From: Acidobacteriota bacterium
GTDB taxonomy: Bacteria; Acidobacteriota; Blastocatellia; Pyrinomonadales; Pyrinomonadaceae
Reading direction: 5' to 3'
DNA: 5,085 nucleotides
Assembly: GCA_013696385.1 (NCBI GenBank)
Contig: JACCYR010000315.1
Coordinates: 1-5,085 of the forward strand
Position 1 is the first letter of the stretch; each line of letters starts with the position of its first letter. This document shows, in pieces, positions 1-5,008 of this stretch. Made by a program: the position numbers and the translations under genes. Under the pieces are notes generated by a model. It saw only the letters and a program-made list of their open reading frames with translations. It was not told the DNA's origin and made no database searches.

Positions 1-1455
1 AAAATTTACGTCATCGGCGGTTTGATTCTGGCGAGTGTCCTTGCCGTTTTAATTTGGCTTTACCTGCAAAAGGGAAGTGAAGGCAAACCCGTTCCCGCGC
101 CGCGCAACGTTTCGTTCGGCGAAACCAGTAACGGCAATAACGCTTTAAGTTCGGGTGAACAAACAATCACAATTTCGCCCGAACATCTGGAAAACGCGAA
201 TCTTAAAATCGAAAAAGTCGGCGAAGCCTTCAGTCAGGAATCAAGCGCGACATCGGCAACCGGCGTTGTTCAGGCAAACGCTTATGCCGAAACGCCGGTC
301 ATATCGCTCGTCGGCGGAGTTGTGCGACAAATTAACGCCGAACTCGGTCAATTTGTAGCTCGCGGTCAAACGGTGGCGGTTGTCTATAGCGACGAACTGG
401 CGGGCGCGGAATCGCAGTTTTTAACAAAACGCGCTGAGATGGACGAAGCTCGAAAACGCTACGAAAGAGCATTAAAATTAACCGATATTGCTTCAGAAAG
501 CCGCACCGAAATTGACAACGCAACCGCCGAAGTCAAAATTAGTGAAGCAAAACTCGCCGAAGAAAAAAGCGAATTTGAACGAATGCAAAAACTCGTCCGT
601 ATCGGCGCGGTCAGCCGCGAAGATTTTGAAAAAGCGACGACCGATTTGAAAACCGCCGAAGCCAAACTTACTGAAGCCAAAAACCGTTTTGAAAGAGCAA
701 AAAGACTTTTGAATATCAATCCGCAGAGACGCGCCGAACTCGACAATGCTTTGACGCAATTGAGAACCGCCGAAGCCGAACTTGCTTCGGAAAGACAAAA
801 ATTGCTCGTGCTTGGGCTTTCGCCGCAAAAAGTTAATTCGTTAAAATCCACCAGTCAAATCAGCGCGGAACTACCGATTCTGTCGCCCGTTTCGGGAACG
901 ATTACGGCGCGAATGGTTAATCAAGGCGAAGTTATTTCTGCTAACAAAGAGCTTCTTCAAGTAACGAATCTTTCAACCGTCTGGGTTATCGGACAGGTTT
1001 ATGAAAAAGATTTGGCACGTTTGCGGACGGGAAGCGGCGCGAGTATTACGACAGACGCATATCCAGACGAAGTTTTTCGCGGAAATATCACGTATATTGA
1101 CCCGAATCTCGACCAAAATACGCGCACCGCGCAAGTTAGAATCGAAGTGCCGAATCCCGACCAAAAGTTAAAAATCGGAATGTATGTCAACATCGCATTT
1201 GCGACCATCGGCGGCTCGGAAAACACCGTTCCGACAGTTCCGAAAGAAGCTGTGCAGAACATCAATAATCAGCAAGTAGTTTTTGTCGCCACCGACAATC
1301 CGAATGTTTTCGCTCTTCGACCTGTCAAAATCGGCGCGGAAAGTAATGGGTTTTATCCTGTGTCGGAAGGCTTATTTGTTGGCGACAGAGTTGTAACTGA
1401 AGGCAGTTTTCTGCTTCGTGCCGAATGGCAGAAATCACATCCAAACGGATTTTAA
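1..1455 (+). CDS. RND-type efflux periplasmic adaptor (HlyD/CzcB/CusB-like membrane fusion protein), 5' partial
   Basis: This is the adaptor that links an inner-membrane RND pump to an outer-membrane channel across the periplasm. The frame is open to base 1 with no stop, and the first visible residues (KIYVIGGLILASVLAVLIWLYL) form an N-terminal membrane anchor, so the true start lies upstream; a TTG at 22 falls inside this helix and is unlikely to be used. In order, counting from codon 1: anchor (1-23), a first half lipoyl domain (about 95-135, with GGVVRQINAELGQFVARGQ), a long Ala/Glu/Lys-rich coiled-coil hairpin (about 135-272), the second half lipoyl domain (LSPVSGTITARMVNQGEVI), a beta-barrel (KIGMYVNIAF near its end) and a C-terminal membrane-proximal domain. 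The hairpin tip motif RMQKLVRIGAVS matches the RxxxLxxxxxxS pattern of TolC-docking adaptors. No Met- or His-rich metal site is visible, so the substrate (metal or drug) is undetermined. No pump gene follows; any partner must lie upstream. Confidence 0.9.
   Translation, partial: KIYVIGGLILASVLAVLIWLYLQKGSEGKPVPAPRNVSFGETSNGNNALSSGEQTITISPEHLENANLKIEKVGEAFSQESSATSATGVVQANAYAETPVISLVGGVVRQINAELGQFVARGQTVAVVYSDELAGAESQFLTKRAEMDEARKRYERALKLTDIASESRTEIDNATAEVKISEAKLAEEKSEFERMQKLVRIGAVSREDFEKATTDLKTAEAKLTEAKNRFERAKRLLNINPQRRAELDNALTQLRTAEAELASERQKLLVLGLSPQKVNSLKSTSQISAELPILSPVSGTITARMVNQGEVISANKELLQVTNLSTVWVIGQVYEKDLARLRTGSGASITTDAYPDEVFRGNITYIDPNLDQNTRTAQVRIEVPNPDQKLKIGMYVNIAFATIGGSENTVPTVPKEAVQNINNQQVVFVATDNPNVFALRPVKIGAESNGFYPVSEGLFVGDRVVTEGSFLLRAEWQKSHPNGF
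457..798 (+). repeat. Three tandem 38-residue repeats in the adaptor hairpin domain
   Basis: Three consecutive 114-base units (457-570, 571-684, 685-798) encode 38-residue segments that align without gaps. Each begins with (Y/F)ER at positions 2-4, has L at 8, I at 11, R at 16, A at 22, EA at 30-31 and L at 33. By hand count, units 1 and 2 share 16 of 38 residues, units 2 and 3 share 14, and units 1 and 3 share 16. The middle unit carries the canonical RxxxLxxxxxxS tip motif. Unit 1 keeps R, L and S in register, and unit 3 has lost the Ser. This is old internal duplication at protein level; the DNA copies have diverged. Confidence 0.75.
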
Positions 1456-1501
1456 ATTTTAAAAGGTCAGAGCGTGATAAGAGCTAAGAAATTATTATCG
1501 G

Positions 1502-1567
1502 CAGATGAACACAGATAGATACAGATAAATCAAACCAAAAGAATCTGTATTTAGCCGTGTTCATCTA
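1502..1567. repeat. Inverted repeat with 10-base internal period in the adaptor-ispE spacer
   Basis: The arms 1503-1526 and 1543-1566 are inverted copies: 21 Watson-Crick pairs, one G-U and two mismatches over 24 positions, around a 16-base A-rich loop. The left arm has CAGAT at 1502, 1512 and 1522, an exact 10-base period. The right arm shows the complementary ATCTG at 1543 and degenerate copies at 1553 and 1563. It resembles the widespread intergenic repeats of the GATGAACACAGAT kind that I recall from environmental genomes. The right arm has no T-run after it, so it does not look like an intrinsic terminator. The rest of the 139-base spacer (1456-1501 and 1568-1594) holds no gene or convincing promoter. 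Confidence 0.8.
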
Positions 1568-1594
1568 TAAACCACTTAGGTTATTCTAAGGCTG

Positions 1595-2506
1595 ATGGCG
1601 GAAAACACATTTACATTTCCTTCGTTTGCGAAAATAAATTGGTTCTTGCGTGTTTTAGGCAAACGCCCGGATGGTTTTCACGAGCTTTGCACGGTTTTTC
1701 AAACCGTTTCGCTTCACGACAACCTGACATTTTCAAACCATAACGAAATAGTTTTAACTTGTGAAGACAAAAAAATTCCGACGGACGAGAAAAATTTAAT
1801 TATTAAAGCCGCGCTTGAGTTAAAGCAAAAATTTAACATTAAAATGGGCGCGAAAGTTCATCTCGAAAAAAACATTCCCGCGCCGGGCGGACTTGGCGGT
1901 GGTTCGTCAAACGCGGCGGCGGCGTTTTTAGGCTTGATAAAACTTTGGAAAATCGAAATTGATTTTGCCGAACTTCTTGAAATCGGCAAAAAACTTGGCT
2001 CTGACGTGCCATTTTTCTTCTTTGGCGGAACTGCGCTCGGAACAGGACGCGGGACGGAAATTCTACCGTTGGGTGATTTGACGGAAAATCATCTCTTAAT
2101 CATAACGCCGAATGTTAATGTTTCAACCGCCGAAGCGTTTGCACGTTTAAGTGCGCCGCACTTGACAAATAAATCGTCAAAAAGTATTCTTCAAATTTGC
2201 TGTGATGAAGCCAAAACGCTTGATTTACGGCATTCATTGTTAATTAATGATTTTGAAAAGACGGTCTTTAAAATCGAACCTGAAATCGAGCGGGTTAAGG
2301 AAAAACTTTTAGAGCTAAAAGCAAAGCACACTTTGCTGTCAGGAAGCGGAGCAAGTGTTTTCGCCATTTTTGAAAGCAGAAGTCAGCTGCAATCTGCTTT
2401 TGATGAGTTGAAAACAGAACAGACTTGGCGCAAGTTTATTGTCAGGACAATTTCGCGCCAGGAATATCGGGCTTTATTAAATTTTGAGCAAAGAGTTGCT
2501 GGTTGA
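1595..2506 (+). CDS. ispE: 4-diphosphocytidyl-2-C-methyl-D-erythritol kinase
   Basis: This cytoplasmic GHMP-family kinase phosphorylates the 2-hydroxyl of CDP-methylerythritol with ATP, the fourth step of the MEP pathway to IPP and DMAPP. At 303 residues it is a little longer than the roughly 283-residue E. coli enzyme. Motif 1 is PSFAKINWFLRVLGKRPDGFHEL (split: PSFAKIN at 9-15 with Lys13, then DGFHEL at 26-31). The glycine-rich ATP loop PAPGGLGGGSSNAA is at 95-108. GSDVPFF at 135-141 contains the catalytic Asp137. Motif 3, LLSGSGASVFA, is at 247-257. The ATG at 1595 is chosen because an in-frame TAG lies at 1577-1579 and the conserved N-terminus begins a few residues after it. The purine-rich TAAGG (1587-1591) is only 3 bases from the start, so the ribosome-binding site is poor. 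tRNA-Gln follows after 17 bases. Confidence 0.96.
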   Translation: MAENTFTFPSFAKINWFLRVLGKRPDGFHELCTVFQTVSLHDNLTFSNHNEIVLTCEDKKIPTDEKNLIIKAALELKQKFNIKMGAKVHLEKNIPAPGGLGGGSSNAAAAFLGLIKLWKIEIDFAELLEIGKKLGSDVPFFFFGGTALGTGRGTEILPLGDLTENHLLIITPNVNVSTAEAFARLSAPHLTNKSSKSILQICCDEAKTLDLRHSLLINDFEKTVFKIEPEIERVKEKLLELKAKHTLLSGSGASVFAIFESRSQLQSAFDELKTEQTWRKFIVRTISRQEYRALLNFEQRVAG

Positions 2507-2523
2507 AAATTTTTGATTCTTAT

Positions 2524-2598
2524 TGGGGCGTCGCCAAGTGGTAAGGCACCGGGTTTTGGATCCGGCATTCGCAGGTTCGAATCCTTCCGCCCCAGCCA
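2524..2598 (+). tRNA. tRNA-Gln (anticodon UUG), with encoded CCA
   Basis: A complete 75-base cloverleaf. Acceptor arms TGGGGCG (2524-2530) and CGCCCCA (2588-2594) pair at all seven positions, followed by discriminator G2595 and encoded CCA (2596-2598). The D stem is GCC/GGC (2533-2535 with 2545-2547). The anticodon stem 2549-2553/2561-2565 closes a 7-base loop with anticodon TTG at 2556-2558. The T loop TTCGAAT is at 2576-2582. Weak first acceptor pair U1-A72 and the UUG anticodon are typical of bacterial tRNA-Gln. The T stem has one C-U mismatch (C2572 against T2586). With only 17 bases after ispE and no clear promoter, it may be processed from an ispE transcript. Confidence 0.97.
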
Positions 2599-2611
2599 AT
2601 TCATTAAAAGT

Positions 2612-2652
2612 TGACGGGCAGCTTGGACAGAAAAGTTGCTCGTCATTTATTT
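2612..2652 (+). terminator. Terminator-like or attenuator-like hairpin between tRNA-Gln and prs
   Basis: The stem pairs 2612-2624 with 2633-2645: 13 consecutive pairs, two of them G-U (2617-2640 and 2621-2636), around an 8-base loop (2625-2632). The T-rich TTTATTTG follows at once at 2646, and an A-run (2606-2609) precedes the stem. This is the shape of a Rho-independent terminator, although the T tract is interrupted by A2649 and G2653. It sits 13 bases after the tRNA CCA end and 22 bases before the prs ATG, so it could end the tRNA transcript or act as a partial stop in the prs leader. Its free energy was not computed. Confidence 0.5.
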
Positions 2653-2667
2653 GTATTTGCTGAACAA

Positions 2668-3624
2668 ATGAGCGTTACGGGCAATATCAAGGTATTTTCG
2701 GGCAACGCGCATCCGCTATTAGCCGAAGAAATCTGCAGCCATCTAAGCTGCGATTTGGGCAGAGCCAGCACGGACCGGTTTTCGGACGGCGAATTTAATT
2801 TTCAGATTGAAGAAAATGCGCGTGGCGCGGATGTGTTTATTATCCAGCCGACTTGTCCGCCGACCGACCAAAATTTGATGGAACTGCTGATAATGATTGA
2901 CGCATTTCAGCGGGCTTCGGCGGAAAGAGTAACGGCGGTGATTCCGTATTTCGGTTACGGGCGTTCCGACAAAAAAGACCGCCCGCGCGTTCCGATTGCC
3001 TCAAAGCTCGTCGCTAATTTGATAACGACAGCAGGCGCGGAACGGGTTTTAACGGTAGACCTGCACGCTTCGCAGATTCAAGGTTTTTTCGATGTTCCGG
3101 TTGACCATCTTTTTGCCGCGCCGGTAATTGTTGATTATTTTCAAGAAAATCCGGTTGAAAATATGATTGTCGTCGCGCCTGACACGGGCGGTGCAGAACG
3201 CGCCCGCGCTTATGCTAAACGCTTAAATACGGGTTTAGCGCTTTGCGACAAGCGGCGCGAAAAGGCGAATGTCGCGGAAGTAATGAACGTCGTCGGTGAT
3301 GTCAAGGGCAAAAATTGTTTGATAATTGACGATATGTGCGACACGGGCGGCACGATTTGCAAAGTCGCCGACGCGCTTTACGCAAGCGGCGCAAATGATA
3401 TTTACGCCTGTTTTACGCACGCCGTTTTGTCTGGTAACGCGATTGAAAAATTATCTAATTCGCATCTCAAAAAAGTTATCGTAACCAATACAATTCCGTT
3501 TTGCGAAAAAGGCAGAAAATTACAGGTAGAAGGCAGGATTGAGGTTTTGAGCGTGGCAAAACTGTTGGCAAAAGCAATCAAATCAATTCACGATGAAACA
3601 AGCGTTTCGTCTTTGTTTATTTAA
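2668..3624 (+). CDS. prs: Ribose-phosphate pyrophosphokinase (PRPP synthetase)
   Basis: Prs transfers pyrophosphate from ATP to ribose 5-phosphate to give PRPP, the precursor for purines, pyrimidines, NAD, His and Trp. The 318 residues from ATG 2668 match the usual 310-320 (E. coli 315). Visible motifs: FSDGE (38-42), the ATP loop GYGRSDKKDRPRVPI (96-110), the family signature LTVDLHASQIQGFFDVPVD with metal ligand His133, PDTGG with Asp172, catalytic Lys195 in DKRR, and the PRPP loop DDMCDTGGT (221-229). The C-terminus SVSSLF is typical of the family. An in-frame TTG at 2611 would add 19 non-conserved residues encoded across the hairpin at 2612-2645, so I reject it. No Shine-Dalgarno sequence precedes ATG 2668 (upstream bases tgctgaacaa), which is odd for an essential gene. 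The usual Arg-Gln ATP pair is Arg99-Ser100 here. Confidence 0.95.
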   Translation: MSVTGNIKVFSGNAHPLLAEEICSHLSCDLGRASTDRFSDGEFNFQIEENARGADVFIIQPTCPPTDQNLMELLIMIDAFQRASAERVTAVIPYFGYGRSDKKDRPRVPIASKLVANLITTAGAERVLTVDLHASQIQGFFDVPVDHLFAAPVIVDYFQENPVENMIVVAPDTGGAERARAYAKRLNTGLALCDKRREKANVAEVMNVVGDVKGKNCLIIDDMCDTGGTICKVADALYASGANDIYACFTHAVLSGNAIEKLSNSHLKKVIVTNTIPFCEKGRKLQVEGRIEVLSVAKLLAKAIKSIHDETSVSSLFI

Positions 3625-3627
3625 AAA

Positions 3628-3658
3628 GTGGTCAGTGCTCAGTAGTCAGTGGTCAGTA
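3628..3658. repeat. Heptamer tandem array, consensus GTGGTCA
   Basis: Four 7-base units start at 3628 (GTGGTCA), 3635 (GTGCTCA), 3642 (GTAGTCA) and 3649 (GTGGTCA), followed by a partial unit. The array begins 4 bases after the prs stop. Units differ at only one or two positions. There are no non-repeat spacers between units, so this is not CRISPR. Confidence 0.85.
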
Positions 3659-3662
3659 AAAT

Positions 3663-3690
3663 AAGACCCAAGACCGAAAGCCAAAGACCA
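3663..3690. repeat. Heptamer tandem array, consensus AAGACCA
   Basis: Four 7-base units start at 3663 (AAGACCC), 3670 (AAGACCG), 3677 (AAAGCCA) and 3684 (AAGACCA). On the other strand the unit reads TGGTCTT, which shares the core TGGTC with the array at 3628-3658. The two arrays are therefore partly complementary and face each other across a 4-base gap. The pairing is interrupted in every unit, so the RNA hairpin would be weak. Confidence 0.8.
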
Positions 3691-3709
3691 ATTTTGTAAG
3701 GTCAAAATT
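3690..3709 (+). promoter_or_regulatory. rplY ribosome-binding site inside a small hairpin loop
   Basis: The Shine-Dalgarno-like TAAGG (3697-3701) lies 8 bases before the rplY ATG. It is framed by AATTTTG (3690-3696) and CAAAATT (3703-3709), perfect inverted copies that would form a 7-bp A/U-rich stem with the 6-base loop TAAGGT. The stem ends directly at the start codon. The ribosome-binding site supports the start at 3710. A regulatory role for the hairpin is only a suggestion, since the stem is weak. Confidence 0.55.
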
Positions 3710-4363
3710 ATGGCAGATAAAGTTGTAGTAAAAGCAGAAAAAAGAGAAGAGCGCGGCAAAAACAATGCGCGTCGTCTGCGGCGTGACGGCAAAATTCCCG
3801 TTACTGTTTATGGCGGCGGCGGCGAAAGTGTCGCGGCGGCGGCTGAACTCAAAGATTTGGCGGCGATTTTGCGCTCGGATACGGGACATAATACGATTTT
3901 TTCGCTCGATATGACGGGCGAAGGTGCGGGCGACGTGATTTTTCACGAACGCCAGATTGACCCGATTAAAGGTCGCCTGATTCATGCGGATTTACGCCGT
4001 CTGGCAAAAGGCGAAAAAATCGAAGTTACCGTGCCGATACACCTTGCTGGCGAAGCCGCCGGACTAAAAGAAGAAGGCGCAGTGCTGAATCAGCCGGTTC
4101 GTGAAATCAAAGTTTTGTGCGAGCCAAGCAAAATTCCCGAATTTATCGAAGTTGACGTAACCAATCTTGACGTGAATGAATCCGTTCACGTTTCCGATTT
4201 GAAGGTCGGCGAAGGCGTTGAAATTCTCGAATTGCCCGAAATGGTCATCGCGTCGGTAGTCGTGGTGAGAGAAGAAGAACTCGAACCGCAGATCGAAGAA
4301 CCGGCTGAACCAGAAATTGTCGGCAAAGATGGCGCGGAAACTGAAGGCGAAGAGAAGTCATAA
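3710..4363 (+). CDS. rplY: 50S ribosomal protein L25, long CTC/TL5 type
   Basis: L25 binds 5S rRNA at the central protuberance of the large subunit. This 217-residue form has two domains, unlike the 94-residue E. coli L25. Residues 1-95 are the 5S-binding domain, with the basic start KREERGKNNARRLRRDGKIP and VYGGGG, and ending in RQIDPIKGRLIHADLRRL at 81-98. Residues about 100-187 form the beta-rich C-terminal TL5/CTC domain (EKIEVTVPIHLAGEAAGL, then EFIEVDVTNL and a hydrophobic strand MVIASVVVV). The last 30 residues are an acidic, Glu-rich, probably disordered tail. The ATG at 3710 has TAAGG eight bases upstream. In Bacillus the orthologue Ctc is a general stress protein next to pth; the same pairing is seen here, 81 bases from pth. 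Confidence 0.95.
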   Translation: MADKVVVKAEKREERGKNNARRLRRDGKIPVTVYGGGGESVAAAAELKDLAAILRSDTGHNTIFSLDMTGEGAGDVIFHERQIDPIKGRLIHADLRRLAKGEKIEVTVPIHLAGEAAGLKEEGAVLNQPVREIKVLCEPSKIPEFIEVDVTNLDVNESVHVSDLKVGEGVEILELPEMVIASVVVVREEELEPQIEEPAEPEIVGKDGAETEGEEKS

Positions 4364-4364
4364 A

Positions 4365-4399
4365 TTCGAGTTTCGAGTTTCGAGTTTCAAGTTTCAAGT
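4365..4399. repeat. Heptamer tandem array, TTCGAGT / TTCAAGT units (left arm)
   Basis: Five contiguous units: TTCGAGT at 4365, 4372 and 4379, then TTCAAGT at 4386 and 4393. The array starts 2 bases after the rplY stop codon. It is the left arm of the inverted structure described at 4365-4438. Confidence 0.9.
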
Positions 4400-4438
4400 T
4401 AATTTTGCAAATTTGAAACTCGGAACTTAAAACTTGGA
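4365..4438 (+). promoter_or_regulatory. Long intergenic hairpin covering the pth ribosome-binding site
   Basis: Pairing 4365-4394 with 4409-4438 gives 30 aligned positions: 24 Watson-Crick pairs, 5 G-U pairs (4366, 4368, 4375, 4380 and 4391 with their partners) and one mismatch (C4374 against A4429). The loop is 14 bases (4395-4408). The GGA at 4436-4438 pairs with 4365-4367 at the base of the stem. As RNA it could be an RNase III substrate separating rplY from pth, or a translational block on pth. The fold is read by eye, and its function is inference. Confidence 0.5.
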
Positions 4439-4441
4439 ACT
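4414..4441. repeat. Heptamer tandem array, TGGAACT-like units (right arm)
   Basis: Four units: TGAAACT at 4414, CGGAACT at 4421, TAAAACT at 4428 and TGGAACT at 4435. On the other strand they read AGTTTCA, AGTTCCG and so on, the same heptamer as the left array. The array ends 3 bases before the pth ATG, and its last unit supplies the only Shine-Dalgarno-like GGA (4436-4438). Confidence 0.85.
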
Positions 4442-4444
4442 AAA

Positions 4445-5008
4445 ATGGATAATTGGCTAATCGTCGGTTTAGGAAATCCGGGCTTGCAATACGAAAAAAC
4501 GCGCCACAATCTCGGCTTTATGCTGATTGATAGGTTAGCGCGTGAACTACAAACGCAGGTCAAACGCAAAGAATGCCGCGCTTTAATCGGACGCGCCGAG
4601 ATTGAAAACAAAGCTGCCGAACTCGTCAAACCGCAGACTTTTATGAATCTGAGCGGTGAAGCGATTTGTTGTTTGTTGAAAAAAGAAAATCGAAGCGCGG
4701 CTAAGTTGATTGTGATTTCGGACGATTTGGCTTTGCCGCTTGGCAAAATTCGTCTGCGTCCGAAAGGTTCGGCAGGCGGTCATAATGGTTTGAAATCAAT
4801 TAATGATTGCTTGAAAACGCAGGAATATATTCGCCTGCGAATCGGGATTCAGCCCGCACAGCAAGTTAACGACGCAAAGCGTTTTGTGTTGGAAAATTTT
4901 TCCAACACCGATTTGGAAACAGTTGAAAAAGTTTTACAGCAAAGTGCCGCAGCGATTCGCGCCGTCTTGTCTGACGGCGTTGAAAAAGCAATGGCAAAAT
5001 ATAACTGA
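4445..5008 (+). CDS. pth: Peptidyl-tRNA hydrolase
   Basis: Pth cleaves the ester bond of peptidyl-tRNAs released early from ribosomes, recycling tRNA; it acts in the cytoplasm and is usually essential. At 187 residues it has normal length (E. coli 194). Visible motifs: VGLGNPGLQYEKTRHNLGF at 7-25, with Asn11 and catalytic His21; KPQTFMNLSG with Asn68; ISDDLALPLGKIRL with catalytic Asp93; and GSAGGHNGLKSI with Asn114. RLRIGI and FVLENF further on are also typical. The start at 4445 fits the family start closely. The Shine-Dalgarno signal is weak: GGA with a 6-base spacing, lying in a heptamer repeat and in the base of a long hairpin. Its usual downstream neighbours (ychF, rpsF) would lie outside the window. 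Confidence 0.96.
   Translation: MDNWLIVGLGNPGLQYEKTRHNLGFMLIDRLARELQTQVKRKECRALIGRAEIENKAAELVKPQTFMNLSGEAICCLLKKENRSAAKLIVISDDLALPLGKIRLRPKGSAGGHNGLKSINDCLKTQEYIRLRIGIQPAQQVNDAKRFVLENFSNTDLETVEKVLQQSAAAIRAVLSDGVEKAMAKYN

Noticed and set aside
459..851. Antisense 130-residue reading frame opposite the adaptor
   Set aside because: Its Ser/Ala/Phe-rich composition is the complement of the Glu/Ala/Lys coiled-coil codons. It matches no family I know and has no ribosome-binding site.
1456..1501. Promoter for ispE around TATTAT (1493-1498)
   Set aside because: The -10-like sequence has no recognisable -35 partner at 16-18 bases; A/T-rich matches are expected by chance.
2484..2524. Promoter for tRNA-Gln in the 3' end of ispE
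   Set aside because: TTGAGC has only AAATTT at the right spacing, and other candidates place the transcription start inside the tRNA.
2611..2651. Sigma-70-like promoter for prs (TTGACG at 2611, or TTGGAC at 2623 with TTTATT at 2646)
   Set aside because: TTGACG has no acceptable -10 box at 16-18 bases, and the second pair matches the consensus poorly (3/6 and 4/6). The bases are better explained by the hairpin.
2611..2667. TTG start at 2611 for prs, giving a 19-residue N-terminal extension
   Set aside because: The extension has no similarity to Prs N-termini, is encoded across a 13-bp hairpin, starts 13 bases after the tRNA, and ATG 2668 gives the normal family length.
2599..2667. Riboswitch or T-box in the prs leader
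   Set aside because: The leader is only 69 bases, with one simple hairpin and no T-box motif or known riboswitch core.
3628..3690. CRISPR-like array
   Set aside because: The units are contiguous heptamers with no unique spacers and no repeats of 24 bases or more.
4399..4746. Antisense 115-residue reading frame opposite pth
   Set aside because: It lies opposite a clearly coding gene, starts inside it, ends in the repeat array and has no recognisable motif.
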